Assembly (NCBI RefSeq): GCF_014202415.1 | Contig: NZ_JACHGR010000002.1 | Coordinates: 310,001-374,000 of the forward strand | Direction: 5' to 3' | DNA from: Tolumonas osonensis | Lineage (GTDB): Bacteria > Pseudomonadota > Gammaproteobacteria > Enterobacterales > Aeromonadaceae | Length of the DNA stretch: 64,000 nt | Part shown: piece after piece, positions 41,683 through 50,802 of the stretch | How the letters are laid out: every line of letters begins with the position of its first letter | Position numbering within the stretch: position 1 is the stretch's first letter | The notes under the pieces: generated by a model | The model's input: the letters and a program-made list of their open reading frames with translations, nothing else | The model's database searches: none | Told to the model about the DNA's origin: nothing | Position numbers and translations under genes: made by a program

Positions 41683-43095
41683 TTACGCCGCTTTTGCCGC
41701 AGGATCTGCCGCAGGTACGAAGTCATCCTTGCCCATGAAGCAAACCGGGCAGAGGAAACTTTCCGGTACATCTTCCCAGGCCGTTCCTGCTTCAACCCCC
41801 TGATTGGGTTCACCGGTTTTCGGCTCATACACCCATGAACAGGTCCGGCAGACCATGGGCTCCGCTTCTGTTGTTACCGCTGAAGCCGCAGCATCGCTGT
41901 CAGCCCCACCCAGTTGCGCAACCAGCCCGGCCCCGTAGGCTTCACACGCCTGCAGCGCTTCCTGTGTCGGACGCCACTCGATTCGAGTGCCTTCCAGCGT
42001 ATTAAAACCACTTTCTTTCAGACGCTGGGTAATGCGCTCCACCGCCCCGCCACTCCAGCCATGACTACCAAAGGCAGCCGCTGCTTTTCCGGTAAAGCGC
42101 AATCCCTGAATTTCTTCCAGCAAGGCGGCAACCTGCGGCAGCATCACGTTATTGACAGTAGGTGATCCCACCAGAATGGCCTTGGATTTAAAGACCTGGG
42201 TCAGCACATCGTTTTTATCCGAATTGGCCAGATTGAATTGCTTGATGGTCACAGACGGATCAGCCTTGCGGATGCCGGCGGCAATCGCTTCCGACATCTT
42301 GCGGGTACTTTCCCACATGGTGTCGTAAATCAGCGTGATCTGGTTTTCCTGATACGAATCAGCCCATTTCAGATACTGTTCGACGATCTGCGCCGGATTA
42401 TCGCGCCAGATAATGCCGTGTGACGTGCAGATCATGTCCAGCGGCAGCTTGAAAGACAGCACTTCATGAATTTTGGCCGTCACCAGCTTGCTGAACGGCG
42501 TCAGGATATTGGCGTAATACTTGATGCATTCGTTATGTAATTCGTTCTGATCCACCAGATCGTTATACAGCTGATCAGAGGCATAGTGCTGACCGAACGC
42601 GTCGTTACTGAACAGTACGGCATCTTCGGTCATGTACGTCATCATGCTGTCCGGCCAGTGCAGCATTGGCGCTTCAACAAACACTAACGCCTTGCCGTTG
42701 CCCAGATCCAGCGTGTCACCGGTTTTCACGACTTTAAAGTTCCAGTCCTGATGGTAATGCCCTTTCAGCGACTTCACGCCATTGGCGGTACAGTAAATCG
42801 GTGTATCCGGGATCTTTGCCATCAGTGCCGGCAAGGCACCGCTATGATCAATTTCCGCGTGGTTGGCAATGATGAAGTCGATTTTCTCCAGCGGAATCTC
42901 ATTCGCCAGATTAGTCACAAACTCATCGGCATACGGGCTCCATACCGTATCAATTAAGGCCACTTTTTCTTCCTTGATCAGGTAGCTGTTATAGCTGGAG
43001 CCTTTATGGGTGGAATACTCGCTGCCATGAAATTCGCGCAGTTCCCAATCCTGTTTGCCAACCCAGTAGATATTGTTCTTAACGTGCAGTGCCAT
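41683..43095 (-). CDS. norV: anaerobic nitric oxide reductase flavorubredoxin
   Basis: 470 residues. The metallo-beta-lactamase domain (about 1-250) has the di-iron signature NHAEIDHSG and later His ligands. A flavodoxin domain starts near 255 ([12 protein letters not shown]), and the C-terminal rubredoxin (about 425-465) has CRTC and CPVC Cys pairs. Reduces NO to N2O under anaerobic conditions. A linker of Ala-rich sequence joins the last two domains. Expression is probably NsrR-controlled, since NsrR-like sites precede it; no sigma-54 -24/-12 promoter or NorR was seen. Confidence 0.93.
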   Translation of the reverse strand: MALHVKNNIYWVGKQDWELREFHGSEYSTHKGSSYNSYLIKEEKVALIDTVWSPYADEFVTNLANEIPLEKIDFIIANHAEIDHSGALPALMAKIPDTPIYCTANGVKSLKGHYHQDWNFKVVKTGDTLDLGNGKALVFVEAPMLHWPDSMMTYMTEDAVLFSNDAFGQHYASDQLYNDLVDQNELHNECIKYYANILTPFSKLVTAKIHEVLSFKLPLDMICTSHGIIWRDNPAQIVEQYLKWADSYQENQITLIYDTMWESTRKMSEAIAAGIRKADPSVTIKQFNLANSDKNDVLTQVFKSKAILVGSPTVNNVMLPQVAALLEEIQGLRFTGKAAAAFGSHGWSGGAVERITQRLKESGFNTLEGTRIEWRPTQEALQACEAYGAGLVAQLGGADSDAAASAVTTEAEPMVCRTCSWVYEPKTGEPNQGVEAGTAWEDVPESFLCPVCFMGKDDFVPAADPAAKAA

Positions 43096-43116
43096 AATTT
43101 CATCCTCACCATAATG

Positions 43117-43168
43117 TGCATTTCATATGCAGTATTTGCATCTTAATTTAATATGCATTTCATATGCA
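43117..43168. promoter_or_regulatory. paired NsrR-like operators upstream of norV
   Basis: TGCATTTCATATGCA occurs twice, at 43117-43131 and 43154-43168, 37 bp apart, with TTTGCATCTT and AATATGCA words between them. ATGCATTT half-sites in inverted arrangement resemble NsrR sites. They lie 22-73 bp upstream of the norV start. Confidence 0.6.
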
Positions 43169-43620
43169 AGTTATGTTTGAGATCTTTTTTGTTTGTATCC
43201 ATTCGGGCATGAAATTAAAACAGAAATGAAACAGGCAACGACGGGTGTGGTTTATGCTGTGTACTTTTGAAACAAAATAATTAAAAAACAATCAGTTAAG
43301 ATTTATCTACCGAAGATGAAGCGATCCGATTCGGGCATCCTGTCTGTACGTTTTTAGATTTTATTTGTGAGAGGAATCAAAACGGTCAAACTCGGTCATT
43401 CCCGTTTATGCCCGTTTTGATTTAAATTGACTGCCAATGAAACCGATTTCATCGCAAAACGTAACCAAACGGTCATGAATCTATAAACAGGCACGAGTTT
43501 TTGTGATCAATAGCGCACTTACTCCGATCGTAGTTTACGGACTTCGTTTTCGTAATTGCTCGCTCAGAACTATTTACGGAACCCACCTAAACTGAATACA
43601 ACTTAAAGAGAGGACGAAAT
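43169..43620. other. regulatory region upstream of the DeoR gene
   Basis: About 450 bp of the 525-bp gap between norV and the DeoR gene. No gene is visible. It has ATGAAA-CCGA-TTTCAT (43437-43452), an inverted repeat; AAACGGTCA twice (43380-43388 and 43467-43475); a third CGGTCA (43393-43398); and TGTGA-N6-GCGCA at 43502-43517, a possible half-strength CRP site. Confidence 0.45.
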
Positions 43621-44427
43621 ATGTTGCAGGCCGAAAGACATCACAAAATTAATGAGCTGCTGAAAGCGAATGGCTCACTATTGGTGAATGATCTCTCCCT
43701 CATGCTTAATATTTCAAAAGAAACCATTCGCCGCGATCTGGCATTTCTGGAAAAGAAAGGTTATTTGACCCGGACTCATGGTGGTGCGGTTCCTGTTGGA
43801 AACCAGATAAAACATATCACCACCCCTGTTGATCAGGAATATGAACAAAGTGGTGAAGCGTTCAGAATCAGATCCAACCAGAACACTGACACCAAAATAA
43901 AGATGGCTAAAAAGGCATTAGCCTACATTGAGCCGGGCGATATTATTATGCTCGACAGCAGTACCAGCTCATGGTTTCTGGCACGACAGATTCCGGATAT
44001 TGAGATTACAGCATTGACAACATCATTGAATACGATTCATGCATTAGCTTGTAAATCCAATATCCGCGTTATCGGACTGGGTGGCGAATATTCAGAAAAA
44101 TATGAATCATTCAGCGGTCCGCTAACAGAAAGTATTGTCAAAGAATTCAGTATTAATAAATTGTTTTTCTCTTGTCATGGTATCGGCCTGACTACCGGAA
44201 TAAGAGAAAGCAATGAAAACCAGGCTCGTCTGAAGCAGATGATGATTAGTGTGGCAGATAAATCCATTCTGTTATGCGATTCAACCAAAGTAGAACGACG
44301 TTCATTTTGCAAAGTATGTGATTACAACAAAATAGACGTCTTGATTACTGATCAGCTGCCATCAGATGAATACCGGACTGAAATTGGGTGGAATAATGTA
44401 AAAATTATTGAAACCAGTAGAAAGTAA
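43621..44427 (+). CDS. DeoR-family transcriptional regulator
   Basis: 268 residues. The N-terminal DeoR HTH (about 5-58) reads ERHHKINELLKANGSLLVNDLSLMLNISKETIRRDLAFLEKKGYLTRTHGGA. The C-terminal sugar-phosphate sensing domain contains IMLDSSTSSWFLARQIPD and FFSCHGIGLTTGIRE. It is upstream of the ketose ABC operon on the same strand and presumably represses it. Starts at ATG 43621 after AGAGAGGACGAAAT. Confidence 0.88.
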   Translation: MLQAERHHKINELLKANGSLLVNDLSLMLNISKETIRRDLAFLEKKGYLTRTHGGAVPVGNQIKHITTPVDQEYEQSGEAFRIRSNQNTDTKIKMAKKALAYIEPGDIIMLDSSTSSWFLARQIPDIEITALTTSLNTIHALACKSNIRVIGLGGEYSEKYESFSGPLTESIVKEFSINKLFFSCHGIGLTTGIRESNENQARLKQMMISVADKSILLCDSTKVERRSFCKVCDYNKIDVLITDQLPSDEYRTEIGWNNVKIIETSRK

Positions 44428-44440
44428 CCGAACTAAAGAT

Positions 44441-44470
44441 GGTCGTTTTAAATAAAAGATAAAATGACCG
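44441..44470. promoter_or_regulatory. inverted repeat before the ketose ABC operon
   Basis: GGTCGTTTTA (44441-44450) and TAAAATGACC (44460-44469) form an imperfect 10-bp inverted repeat; TGACCG at 44465-44470 is the complement of the CGGTCA word upstream of the DeoR gene. Operator or deoR terminator are both possible. Confidence 0.4.
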
Positions 44471-44579
44471 CTGTATTAGTATCCACGTAGTACCAAAGTT
44501 GTGTTTTTTAACACCGGGTCAACACACCCTGAATATTACAAAAAAATATTCAGAAGTTATTTACATGGAGAATATAAAT

Positions 44580-45563
44580 ATGAAAAAAGCAGGTCTCGCT
44601 TGTGTGATTGCTACTATTTTAGCTTCTTCCGCCACTTACGCGGCTGACAGTTTTAAAATGGGTGTCGTTGTAAAAATTGGCGGTATTCCATGGTTTAACG
44701 CGATGGAAGAAGGGATTAAAAAAGAAGCAGCCAAACAAGGAGTTGAAGCCTGGCAGATCGGTCCTACCTCAGCAGATCCAGCTTTACAGGTTCGTGCCAT
44801 TGAAGACTTGATCGCTCAGAAAGTTGATGTGATTGGTGTGGTACCAAACGATGCCAAAGTACTGGAACCTGTTCTGGAAAAAGCACAGAAAGCCGGTATC
44901 AAAGTCATTGTGCATGAGTCCCCAAACCAGAAATTTGCTGACTGGGATTTCGAGCTGGTTGATGCCAAACAGCACGGTGTCAACCATATGAAGAAACTCG
45001 CTGAATGTATGAAAGGCGAAGGTAAATATGTGGCTTATGTTGGTAGCTTGACCGTGCCATTGCATAACGTCTGGGCTGACTCCGCGATTGAATATCAGAA
45101 AGCAAATTATCCGAAGATGGAACTGGCTGCTGATAAATTCGGCGTCGCAGAATCATTGGATGACACGATGCGTACCACGAAAGATCTGATGTCTAAGCAT
45201 AATGATCTGAAAGGTGTACTGGCATTTGGTTCTCAAGGCCCGATTGGCGCAGGCCGTGCGGTTATGCAACGAAACAAGATTGACGACATCTGTGTTGTCG
45301 GCCCATTCAGCCCGGGACAAGGCGAATCACTGGTTATGAAAGGTGCCATTGATGGCGGTTATATCTGGAACCCAATGACTGCCGGTGAAGTCTTTGTCCG
45401 TGTGGCGAAGATGATGATGGATGGCCAGGAAATCAAAGATGGCATGACTATCGATGGTATGGGACCAGTACAGATTGATACTGCAACCCGCACTATTCTC
45501 GGTAATAACACAGAAAGCGAAGATAAAGAAAATATCAAGAAACTCGTTGAAATGGGTCTCTGA
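44580..45563 (+). CDS. periplasmic sugar-binding protein of the ketose ABC transporter
   Basis: About 327 residues. Signal peptide MKKAGLACVIATILASSATYA, cleaved near residue 21. The mature part GIPWFNAMEEGIKKEAAKQG and IGPTSADPALQVRAIEDLI resembles the LsrB / RhaS / PsaB-like family, which bind AI-2, rhamnose or allulose-type sugars. It is not the AlsB type. ATG 44580 follows GGAG. The gene context (epimerase, three kinases, no isomerase) suggests a ketose ligand. A terminator-like stem-loop follows. Confidence 0.83.
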   Translation: MKKAGLACVIATILASSATYAADSFKMGVVVKIGGIPWFNAMEEGIKKEAAKQGVEAWQIGPTSADPALQVRAIEDLIAQKVDVIGVVPNDAKVLEPVLEKAQKAGIKVIVHESPNQKFADWDFELVDAKQHGVNHMKKLAECMKGEGKYVAYVGSLTVPLHNVWADSAIEYQKANYPKMELAADKFGVAESLDDTMRTTKDLMSKHNDLKGVLAFGSQGPIGAGRAVMQRNKIDDICVVGPFSPGQGESLVMKGAIDGGYIWNPMTAGEVFVRVAKMMMDGQEIKDGMTIDGMGPVQIDTATRTILGNNTESEDKENIKKLVEMGL

Positions 45564-45574
45564 TTATTATCCCT

Positions 45575-45600
45575 GGATGGGCTTAGGCCCATCCGGTTTT
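45575..45600 (+). terminator. stem-loop with T-run after the binding-protein gene
   Basis: GGATGGGC (45575-45582), loop TTAG, GCCCATCC (45587-45594), then GGTTTT. A perfect 8-bp stem within the operon, likely a partial terminator that keeps the binding protein in excess. Confidence 0.75.
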
Positions 45601-45616
45601 AGCTCCGAGGTTTAAT

Positions 45617-47134
45617 ATGACAACGTTACCTGAAAATTCCCAGGTTGGGTCTTTTATTTCTCTAAATAAGCTGTCTAAAAGTTTTGGCGGACATAAAGCC
45701 TTAAATAATATTGATATTAATATCATGCCGGGCGAAGTGCATTGTTTAGCAGGAACAAATGGTTGTGGTAAAAGCACACTCATTAAAGTGATTAGTGGCG
45801 TTCATCAACCAGACAGTGGTGCAGAAATCAGAGTAAATGGAGAAATCGTTCCAAAATTAAATCCTAACCTAGCACGAAGCATGGGTATTCAGGTTATTTA
45901 CCAGGATTTATCTTTATTTCCGAATTTATCAGTTGCTGAAAACATTGCCTTCGAATTAAACATGCAAGGCATGATGAACTGGCATAATAAAAAAGAAGTT
46001 TACAATAAAGCAAAAAAAGTCCTGGAAGAATTAAAGTTTAATATTGATTTAAATGAAAAGGTTGAAGCATTACCGATTGCACAACGGCAACAAGTTGCTA
46101 TCTGTCGTGCCCTGGTTGCTGACGCAAAACTGGTCATTATGGATGAGCCAACCGCATCCTTAACCAGAACCGAAGTCAACCAGTTATTGCGTACTGTCCA
46201 TTATCTGAAAAGTAAAAATATCAGCGTGGTTTTTGTAAGCCACCGCTTAGATGAGGTATTAGAGATTTCAGATACCGTTACTGTTATTCGTGATGGCGCA
46301 AAAGTCGGTTCTTACCCTGCCAATGAAATCACCCCAAAACGTCTGATCGAGTTGATGACAGGTGTCTCCATTGAGCATGCCTTGAAACCTGCCAGAAATG
46401 AAAATAATGACCGGATTATTCTGGAAGTCGAAAATTTATCCCGTAAAGATCAATACGAGAATATCAGCTTCAAATTGCGTCAGGGCGAAGTCTTAGGATT
46501 ATGTGGCTTATTAGGCTCCGGCCGTACTGAATTAGCACTGAGCTTATTCGGTATTACCAGACCGGATACCGGCAAAATCTATGTCGACAGTAAGCCGATG
46601 AACTTCAAAGGTCATAACGATGCGATTAAAGCCGGTATTGGTTATGTTTCGGAAGACCGTCTGACACTGGGTCTGGTCTTACAGCAATCCGTTTCTGATA
46701 ACGCCGTGTTATCAATTCTGGATCAGCTGAAAAACCGGATGCATTTCATTGATGAATACAAAAAAATCAAAATTGTCAGCCAGTGGATCAAAGATCTCGA
46801 CATCAAAGTGTCCAATCCTGACAACCCCATCTCTACCCTTTCCGGCGGTAACCAGCAAAAAGTGGTGCTGGCGAAATGGATCCTGACACAACCGAAAGTG
46901 CTCATTCTGGATGCACCAACCGTTGGGGTCGATATCGCGGCAAAAGACAGTATCTATCAACTCATCCATAAACTCTCCGAACAGGGGATTTCGATCCTGC
47001 TGATTTCTGACGAAATTCCGGAGGTTTACTACAACTGCGACCGCATTCTTCATATCGACCACGGTCACATCATGAATGAATACGAACCTCGCAAAGTCAG
47101 TGAAACTTATCTGGAGGAAGTTATTAATGGCTAA
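45617..47134 (+). CDS. sugar ABC transporter ATP-binding protein (two NBDs)
   Basis: 505 residues. First NBD: Walker A GTNGCGKST (about 46-54), signature LPIAQRQQVA, Walker B LVIMDEPT. Second NBD: GLLGSGRTEL, LSGGNQQKVVLAKW and VLILDAPTVG, where Ala replaces Glu in Walker B's DEP (DAP). This change could reduce hydrolysis at that site. The family is RbsA/MglA/LsrA-like. Overlaps the first permease by 8 bp. Confidence 0.88.
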   Translation: MTTLPENSQVGSFISLNKLSKSFGGHKALNNIDINIMPGEVHCLAGTNGCGKSTLIKVISGVHQPDSGAEIRVNGEIVPKLNPNLARSMGIQVIYQDLSLFPNLSVAENIAFELNMQGMMNWHNKKEVYNKAKKVLEELKFNIDLNEKVEALPIAQRQQVAICRALVADAKLVIMDEPTASLTRTEVNQLLRTVHYLKSKNISVVFVSHRLDEVLEISDTVTVIRDGAKVGSYPANEITPKRLIELMTGVSIEHALKPARNENNDRIILEVENLSRKDQYENISFKLRQGEVLGLCGLLGSGRTELALSLFGITRPDTGKIYVDSKPMNFKGHNDAIKAGIGYVSEDRLTLGLVLQQSVSDNAVLSILDQLKNRMHFIDEYKKIKIVSQWIKDLDIKVSNPDNPISTLSGGNQQKVVLAKWILTQPKVLILDAPTVGVDIAAKDSIYQLIHKLSEQGISILLISDEIPEVYYNCDRILHIDHGHIMNEYEPRKVSETYLEEVING

Positions 47135-48113
47135 TTTCCTGAAAAAGCGGATGCCGATGGAGTTCTATCTTGGCGTCGTGATCCTGGTGATGGTGATTTT
47201 CTTCTCACTGACAACCGATCAATTTCTCACGATTCGAAATTTACTCGATTTGTCAGAAGGCTATGCCGTTTCCGGGATCTTTGCACTGGGTCTGTTTGTC
47301 GTACTGGTTACCGGGGGGATCGACATCTCATTCGCTGCTGTCGCTTCTGTCGTGCAGTACGCCATCGCCAGTCTTCTGCTTGGCGGATACATCGATGGCG
47401 CCTTCCAGGGGATTGTGCTGGCCGTGATGTTCGGGATCTGCTGCGGCTTGTTTAACGCGGTGCTGATTTATTACCTGAATCTGGTGTCAATCATCATCAC
47501 CATCAGTGTGCAGTCACTGCTGTTCGGTGGACTGATGTGGCTGACCAATGGCCGCAGTATCTACGACCTGCCGGAATGGTGGACAACACAACACGAAATC
47601 TTCCCATTCACTTTGGGCACAGAAAGTTACCAGATTGGTCTGCCTTTCCTGCTGATGCTGATCCTGACTGCGTTTACCTGGGTGGTTCTGAATAAAACCA
47701 ACCTTGGCCGTCAATTATATGCCGTCGGTGGTAGCCAGGAATCTGCACGTCGGGTCGGGATCCGCGTCGGTATCATCCACTTATTTGCTTACGGCTATCT
47801 CGGCGCGTTCGCTGCGATTGGTGGTTTGGTACAGGTGTATCGCATGGGGGAAGTGGTTCCGAATGCGCTGGTCGGTGGTGAACTGGATGTGCTGGCAGCA
47901 ACCGTGCTGGGTGGTGCAAGTCTGACCGGTGGTAAAGGAACGGTTCTCGGTACGCTGATGGGGGTTTTCCTGATTGGGATCCTGAAAAACGGGCTGAATC
48001 TGATTGGTGTTTCCAGTTACTTCATGAACATCGTGATCGGGATCGTCATCGTTATCGCAATCACCATCACGCACTACAAAAAACGCAAAGAAACCAACGT
48101 TGGTTTTGCTTAA
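47127..48113 (+). CDS. sugar ABC transporter permease 1
   Basis: About 328 residues with eight to nine membrane helices. GLFVVLVTGGIDISFAAVASV and the coupling region AATVLGGASLTGGKGT are characteristic of LsrC/RbsC-type permeases. ATG 47127 is preceded by GGAGGAAG and overlaps the ATPase stop. Partner of the following permease; two different permeases is the arrangement of LsrCD and YtfT/YjfF systems. Confidence 0.85.
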   Translation: MANFLKKRMPMEFYLGVVILVMVIFFSLTTDQFLTIRNLLDLSEGYAVSGIFALGLFVVLVTGGIDISFAAVASVVQYAIASLLLGGYIDGAFQGIVLAVMFGICCGLFNAVLIYYLNLVSIIITISVQSLLFGGLMWLTNGRSIYDLPEWWTTQHEIFPFTLGTESYQIGLPFLLMLILTAFTWVVLNKTNLGRQLYAVGGSQESARRVGIRVGIIHLFAYGYLGAFAAIGGLVQVYRMGEVVPNALVGGELDVLAATVLGGASLTGGKGTVLGTLMGVFLIGILKNGLNLIGVSSYFMNIVIGIVIVIAITITHYKKRKETNVGFA

Positions 48114-48128
48114 TCAGGGGCTGCAATC

Positions 48129-49172
48129 ATGAAAAAATGGTTCAAACTTGATGAAAACATGATCGGTCTGCTTAGTCTGCTAGTAGCTATCTGTATCGTG
48201 TTCACCCTACTGATGCCGGGTCGTTTCTTTACTCTGCAAACTTTCGGTAGTGTCGCTTCTCAATTACCTGAGCTGGGACTGTTTACATTGGCGATGTTCA
48301 TTCCGATGCTGAGTGGTGGTTTTAACCTCTGCATCATCGGTACCGCTAACCTGACCAGCTTGCTCATGGCCTGGATCTTCATCAGTTACATTCCTGCTGA
48401 TGCCAGCATGTTCTTCCAGGTCATCATGCTGATGGTCGCGATAATCGCAGCTATCCTCCTGTCCATCGTCATTGGGATGTTTACCGGTGCCATGGTGGCT
48501 TACATCGGTGCCCACCCGATTCTGGTGACACTGGCAACCATGACCATGGTCAACGGGATCGGTATAGAACTCACCCATGGTGCAGCGCTGAGTGGCATGC
48601 CTGAACTGGTCAGACTGATTGGTTCCGGAACTATCCTTGGCATTCCATTACCGCTGGTGATTTTCCTCCTGGTTGCTGTCGCCGTCGCCCTGTTGCTGGA
48701 AAAAACCAAGATCGGTAAATGCATCTACATGAGTGGCAGCAACATCAACGCGACTTACTTCAGCGGCATTAATACACACAAACTTCTGATCGCAATCTAC
48801 ACCATCTCCAGTGTGCTGTGTGTCTTTGCCGGTCTGGTCATGATGGCTCGCTTCAACTCCGCACGTATGGGTTACGGCGACTCCTACCTGCTGCTGACCG
48901 TACTGGCCATCATTCTTGGCGGTACTGATCCAAACGGCGGTTTTGGCCGCGTATTTGGTGTGGTTTGCGCCTTGTTTGTCCTGCAGATCATCTCGACCGG
49001 CCTGAACCTGCTGGGCATCAGCCCACACTTCAGCCTCGGCATGTGGGGTGCGGTGCTCATCATCACGTTGTCAGTCAAGTTCTTCAAAAAACGTTGGTCT
49101 GAAAAACGGGCAGCGAAAAACAGTAAACCTTTATCAAGCACCAAGAACGCGCAAATTATTGGTCACAAATAA
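48129..49172 (+). CDS. sugar ABC transporter permease 2
   Basis: 347 residues with eight to nine membrane helices, same family. LFTLAMFIPMLSGGFNLCIIGTANLTSLL aligns to the canonical GGIDLSVG region but lacks its conserved Asp, and LAIILGGTDPNGGFGR is the coupling loop. Starts 15 bp after permease 1; CAGGGGCTGC precedes the ATG. Hydrophilic C-terminal tail rich in Lys. Confidence 0.83.
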   Translation: MKKWFKLDENMIGLLSLLVAICIVFTLLMPGRFFTLQTFGSVASQLPELGLFTLAMFIPMLSGGFNLCIIGTANLTSLLMAWIFISYIPADASMFFQVIMLMVAIIAAILLSIVIGMFTGAMVAYIGAHPILVTLATMTMVNGIGIELTHGAALSGMPELVRLIGSGTILGIPLPLVIFLLVAVAVALLLEKTKIGKCIYMSGSNINATYFSGINTHKLLIAIYTISSVLCVFAGLVMMARFNSARMGYGDSYLLLTVLAIILGGTDPNGGFGRVFGVVCALFVLQIISTGLNLLGISPHFSLGMWGAVLIITLSVKFFKKRWSEKRAAKNSKPLSSTKNAQIIGHK

Positions 49173-49202
49173 CTCAACTGAATTAATACTGGAATAAACA
49201 TT

Positions 49203-49883
49203 ATGACTTATATGATTTCTCCTTCACTGATGTGCATGAACCTGATTGAAATCAAATCACAACTGGAAGTATTAGATACCCGTGCCGACTTCCTGCATAT
49301 CGATATTATGGACGGCCACTACGTCAAAAATATTACGCTGTCACCGTTCTTTATCGAACAGATTCGTCCTCACACCAATTTGAAAATTGATGTGCATTTA
49401 ATGGTGGAAGAACCGAGTGATTTTATTGATGCGGTTGCCAATGCCGGTGCCGATTATATCTGCCCTCACGCGGAAACCATCAATCGCGACGCATTCCGCA
49501 TTATCAACCAGATCCGCAAACACAATAAAAAAGTGGGTGTGGTACTGAATCCGGCAACACCGGTGGAATACATCAAACACTATATTCATCTACTGGACAA
49601 AATCACCGTGATGACGGTAGACCCAGGTTATGCCGGACAGCCTTTTATTCCGGAAATGCTGAATAAAATTCAGGAACTGGCGGCACTCAAAAAAGAACAT
49701 GGTTATAACTACCTGATCGAAATCGACGGTTCCTGCAACACCAAAACTTTCCATGATCTGCTGGGCGCAGGCGCAGAAGTATTAATCGTCGGTACATCCG
49801 GATTATTTAATCTCGATCCAAACCTGGCCGTCGCCTGGGACAAAATGACCGCCAATATCCGACAAGCAGAACAAGCAGCATAG
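49203..49883 (+). CDS. AlsE-like ketose-6-phosphate 3-epimerase
   Basis: 226 residues, very similar to AlsE at 12286. ISPSLMCMNL, HIDIMDGHYVKN, DVHLMVEEP, PHAET, LNPATP, MTVDPGYAGQPF, EIDGSCN and VGTSGLFN are all present; FVPN is changed to YVKN. Expected to turn D-allulose 6-phosphate into fructose 6-phosphate, or to epimerise pentulose phosphate. Lies 14 bp upstream of an AlsK-like kinase gene, as alsE does of alsK in the island. Confidence 0.87.
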   Translation: MTYMISPSLMCMNLIEIKSQLEVLDTRADFLHIDIMDGHYVKNITLSPFFIEQIRPHTNLKIDVHLMVEEPSDFIDAVANAGADYICPHAETINRDAFRIINQIRKHNKKVGVVLNPATPVEYIKHYIHLLDKITVMTVDPGYAGQPFIPEMLNKIQELAALKKEHGYNYLIEIDGSCNTKTFHDLLGAGAEVLIVGTSGLFNLDPNLAVAWDKMTANIRQAEQAA

Positions 49884-49896
49884 GGGGTAACGAGGT

Positions 49897-50793
49897 ATGG
49901 CTTATTACTTAGGTATTGATATCGGCGGTACAAATACCCGGTTACTCACCATGAATGAACAGGATGAGTTTATTCTTCGTGAAAACATCCCGACCTCATC
50001 ATGGTCAGCAACGGAAGACCCACTGGCAACGCTGGCGCAGTTAATTAACGCTCATTTCCAGCAATTAGACCAGCGGCCGGCCGGCGTCATGCTGGGTTTA
50101 CCGGGTACATTAAGCCGTGATCGGAAAAAAGTGTTTTCTCTGCCTTTCATTCAGGCACTGGATAACCGTGAAGTCGGTAACGAGCTGAGCCAGCTGATCG
50201 ACTGTCCGGTGGCCATGGATAAAGACGTGAATCATCTGCATCTGTGGGATCTGCATCAGCTGGAAACCATGCCGTTTGTTGCCGTGGGTTTGTATCTGGG
50301 CACCGGTATGGGCAACAGTTTATGGATAAATGGTGACTTTTATCATGGTGCGCATGGCTCTTCCGGCGAAATCGGTCACATTCCTTGGCTTAACAACACG
50401 TTAAGCTGTCCTTGTGGAAAAACCGGTTGTGCGGAAACACTGACATCGGGCAGTTATCTGGCGAGATGGGCCAAAGAACATGTCACAGCACCACATCATG
50501 TCGGCGATATTTTTACTCACTACGGTGATCATCCGGATATTCAGGAGTTCGTCACCCGCCTTGGCATGATTATCGCCTCGGAGATGAACATTCTCGATCC
50601 GGAGCATCTGTTCCTCGGCGGTGGTGTTATCGGCATGCCCGGCTTTCCTAAAGAAAAATTGGTCCGGGAGATCAGAAAGCATTTGCGTGGCCCTCAGCCG
50701 GCAGAAGGTCTGACCATATCATTTAGTTTACAGACCGGTGATACAGGTTGTCAGGGGGCATGCCTCGCTGCAAAACGTCACTTTGAATCGTAG
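49897..50793 (+). CDS. AlsK-like ROK sugar kinase
   Basis: 298 residues. Phosphate loop GIDIGGTNTRLL, LYLGTGMGNSLWING, SGEIGHIPW, and the ROK zinc motif CPCGKTGCAE (about 169-178). Similar in layout to AlsK, but with a full GIDIGGTNT loop. Likely phosphorylates the imported hexulose, perhaps allulose, at O6. AlsE-like gene precedes by 14 bp and the PfkB gene follows by 10 bp. Confidence 0.85.
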   Translation: MAYYLGIDIGGTNTRLLTMNEQDEFILRENIPTSSWSATEDPLATLAQLINAHFQQLDQRPAGVMLGLPGTLSRDRKKVFSLPFIQALDNREVGNELSQLIDCPVAMDKDVNHLHLWDLHQLETMPFVAVGLYLGTGMGNSLWINGDFYHGAHGSSGEIGHIPWLNNTLSCPCGKTGCAETLTSGSYLARWAKEHVTAPHHVGDIFTHYGDHPDIQEFVTRLGMIIASEMNILDPEHLFLGGGVIGMPGFPKEKLVREIRKHLRGPQPAEGLTISFSLQTGDTGCQGACLAAKRHFES

Positions 50794-50802
50794 GAGTCTG
50801 TT

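Noticed and set aside
41669-41828. N-terminal extension of norW
   Set aside because: The extra 53 codons lie antisense-free but inside norV in another frame; the ATG at 41669 has a strong ribosome binding site and begins the FAD motif.
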